Shown here piece after piece: positions 61,588-64,000 of a DNA stretch of 64,000 nt (its first letter is position 1; each line of letters starts with the position of its first letter). The DNA comes from Chamaea fasciata. Lineage: Eukaryota > Chordata > Aves > Passeriformes > Sylviidae. The translations under genes and the position numbers were made by a program. The notes beneath the pieces were generated by a model. It did not search any database. It saw nothing but the letters and a program-made list of their open reading frames with translations, and was not told where the DNA came from. The stretch lies in assembly GCA_029207755.1 (NCBI GenBank), contig JARCOQ010000016.1, forward strand, positions 12,545,307 to 12,609,306. The letters run 5' to 3'.

Positions 61588-61950
61588 ACAGAGCTGTGGG
61601 GAGAAATTAAAGCAGCTCTTCAGTGCCTGTTAGAGAGCTGGAGAGACACCTCTGACCAGGGCATGGTGTGACAGGACACAGGGAATGGTTTCCCACTGCC
61701 AGAGGGCAGGGATGGATGGGATATTGGGGAGGAACTGTTCCCTGGGAGGGTGGGCAGGCCCTGGCACAGGGTGCCCAGAGAAGCTGTGGCTGCCCCTGGA
61801 TCCCTGGCAGTGCCCGAGGCCAGGTTGGACACTGGGGCTTGGAGCAGCCTGGGATAGTGGAAAATGTCCCTGCCCACGGCAGGGGTGGAAAAAGACCCTA
61901 AAGGTCCCTTCCAACGCACCCCATCCTGTGATTCCATGGTTCTGTGATTT
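61588..61950 (+). mobile_element. CR1 LINE 3' fragment, sense
   Basis: The order of blocks follows the avian CR1 3' end: GAGCTGTGGGGAGAAATTA, GCAGCTCTTCAGTGCCTG, CCAGGGCATGGTGTGACAGG, GAGGGCAGGGATGGATGGGA, CAGGGTGCCCAGAGAAGCTG, GGCTTGGAGCAGCCTGGGAT, AATGTCCCTGCCCACGGCAG, AAGGTCCCTTCCAACGC and terminal octamers (GTGATTCCATGGTTCTGTG). It is the best-preserved transposon copy in the window, about 360 bp, 5'-truncated and non-coding. Open frames on both strands across it (up to 112 codons) are by-products. Confidence 0.96.
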
Positions 61951-64000
61951 AACTCCAATGAAACCCCTGCATGCTAGCTGTGAGTTAATAAAGTAACCTG
62001 GTTTTAGAAAGCTTTTCTTCTGAATGTTTGGCCTCTGGCTTTACAGTCGCAGACAAAACATCAAATAATGACATTCTTCTTTCCATGCACACGCAACACA
62101 CAACAGAACGGATTAGCTTTCAATATGAGTGAATCAATTTGCTTGAAGTTCCAACTTCTTATTTTCAAAATAAAAACAAGTTGCTGAAAAGTAACAGAAC
62201 TTTTTGGCACTAATAACAGGTATTGGGCATTGACCCAATTAAACCTCCATTTCAGCAGAATTCAAGAAACAGCCAAAGAATAGTCTGATTGAGCAATACT
62301 AAAACTGGACCTGTTATTCTATGTGGTGGTGAGAATGACATTAAAATGGTTTTAAAAGACACAGATAGCTAAACCAGATTAAAAAGCGCAACTTTACAAC
62401 CAAAGCAGAGACAAAGAGAAACCACAGAAACACACAACTTGAAGAGTGCCCTGACTCTGTGGCTCTGTGGAGGCACTGGGGGAAGGAAATCCCTGAATGG
62501 CAGAAGGTGAAGAAAACTCTTCAGTCAGCCACCAACATCCCTGTCCTGCAGAGGGATGCAGGATCCTTCAGCCTCTGGACAGAATAACTTCAAACTTCTC
62601 CTGATTTCCAAACTTCTGGAGGGCTTTAAACATGGATGCGGAACAGCCCTGCTAGAAGGGAACAGCCAAATACAAGCTTTATGCACAAAGTGAATCTGAC
62701 TTTTGGAGCTGCTGGTGGTTGAAACAAAGATAAAAGAATGCTGAGAGTATGGAAGAAATTTCGCATGTTTGAAATAAAACTGCCTGATGTGACAGCTTTG
62801 ATCATTTTTCAGAAGCTGGAAAAACAAAACTACCCGTGAACCTCCACAGAGATAGGGGTGTGCCAAGACCTGGCACGGAGAAGTTTTCTTGGGGAACACA
62901 AGTAGGCAGGAGGGAAGTACAAGAGGGCATGAAGGACAAAGAAAAGAGTACAAGAGAAAAAAAAAAATAGACTACCAAAATAAAGCATTATATTATTTGG
63001 GAGGAAAGCAGGTTTTTTTAATCCAAAAAAACTTATCTGAAAGTTCTTGATCAACTAAGTTTACCAGCAGAAGCAATGCAAACTGAGACAGAGTTCTGTC
63101 CTGAGTGTAAAACTGTATTCAGGTGAAAGACTGTCTATTAAACATTAATATAAAACCCTGAGTAATTAAATCCTTTTCATTGTTAACAACAACAGATAAC
63201 CAACTTCAGACAACATTTAACCTTTTCACTTAATTTTGGTAATATAAGAAGCTGAAATGAACTGCAACAGGCTTCTTTTATATGTCTCTGTGATACGACC
63301 TCTCATACACATATATATGCACTTCCATGTGTACATGCCTATGTTTATAGGAAATTTGTGCTTTAATCAGTATTTATCATTCTATAGTAACTGAAAAACT
63401 ACCCTGACAGTAGATACACAAGAGAAATCAAACCGAACAGTGCAGAGCCTAGATGAGATACCTGCTCTCTTTTCAGCAATTCCTATTTGTTAGCTGATTT
63501 AACAATGATTGAACCTTTTGGGAACAGCTGCCTTGGTAAAGACACAACATCCCCAGCTTTTCACCAACGTGCAAGGGGAACAGTGCTCATCCCTCCAGAG
63601 CTCTCCCCAGCAATATGTCAGAAATTATATTCCTGATGTTCACAAATTTATATAAAACTCAGTGGGAAAAGGAAACAGAAACACTTAGAAGAGCTACTCA
63701 GATAAAAGGGGAGCCTTTTTCTAGTTGATAAATGCATTCAGTAGCACATTTCTTTATGTAATCTTTCTTCAGACAGTAGTAGGAAGCCTCTGCAGAATTT
63801 ATTTTTTTTTAAATAGATGAAACATGAATCATTTTATCTTTAAATTACATAACAAGAATGCAAATTAATCAGTATCCTTAGACAACTGCAAAGTTGATAA
63901 AGTGGCTCTTAAAGTCAGAAGATACCAGAACTGTTGAGCAGTTCTTTGTTACATCGCCTGTAACCCTTAATATTTCTCCAAACCAACATGAGAAAAGCTG
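61951..64000. other. Unique AT-rich DNA to window end
   Basis: No transposon or RNA gene is seen. A 142-codon minus-strand open frame (62525-62953) has no recognisable motif. TATA-like ACATATATATGC lies at about 63308, without further promoter structure. Confidence 0.5.

Noticed and set aside
61625..61996. Several 77-112 codon frames on both strands
   Set aside because: They lie in a CR1 3' fragment, which is non-coding in this region.

Overview
The window looks like ordinary non-coding nuclear DNA from a bird. The main evidence is four recognisable 3' ends or 3' portions of CR1 LINEs, the dominant avian retroposon. Their word content (a GGCAGGGACACC-type block, and the terminal GGTTGGACT...GATCTT...TTCCAAC and ATTCNNTG octamers) matches the CR1 subfamilies common in neoavian and passerine genomes. 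SINEs appear absent, the background is AT-rich, and short GC-richer patches and A/C or T/G low-complexity tracts are frequent. Other CR1-bearing sauropsids (crocodilians, turtles) cannot be fully excluded from sequence alone.

I find no protein-coding gene I can defend. All open reading frames are short, overlap each other on both strands and show no family motif; the longest is 225 codons on the minus strand at 51372-52049. I see no tRNA, rRNA, snRNA or CRISPR. The window is best read as a gene desert or the interior of a very large intron. A few splice-bounded, in-frame candidate exons, mainly on the minus strand (23756-23803 and 5226-5252), are given as low-confidence leads.

Layout. 1-7.8 kb: unique AT-rich DNA. 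7.8-8.1 kb: CR1, minus strand. 8.9-9.0 kb: A/C-rich tract. 9-31.4 kb: mostly unique DNA with microsatellites, a 16-bp palindrome, candidate enhancer-like blocks and a pure A42 run at 26740. 31.43-31.67 kb: a block with the layout of a retroviral LTR (CCAAT boxes, TATA, then AATAAA). 32.92-33.84 kb: a minisatellite of 37 units of 24-25 bp with visible higher-order structure. 35.4-35.5 kb: polypurine tract. 44.16-44.83 kb: a T/G-rich tract and an A/C-rich tract facing each other across about 0.35 kb. 48.9 kb: three perfect copies of a 17-mer. 50.3-50.5 kb: older CR1 piece, minus strand. 52.16-53.17 kb: a GC-rich patch running into about 420 bp with almost no G on the plus strand. 54.15 kb: (TA)n. 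57.2 and 61.6-61.95 kb: CR1 3' ends, plus strand.

The most interesting signals are the G-depleted block (its composition fits G-to-A hypermutation better than a mitochondrial insert), the structured minisatellite (which places donor-like splice motifs on both strands and closely spaced G-runs in most units), and the LTR-like promoter block. None of these is shown to be functional.
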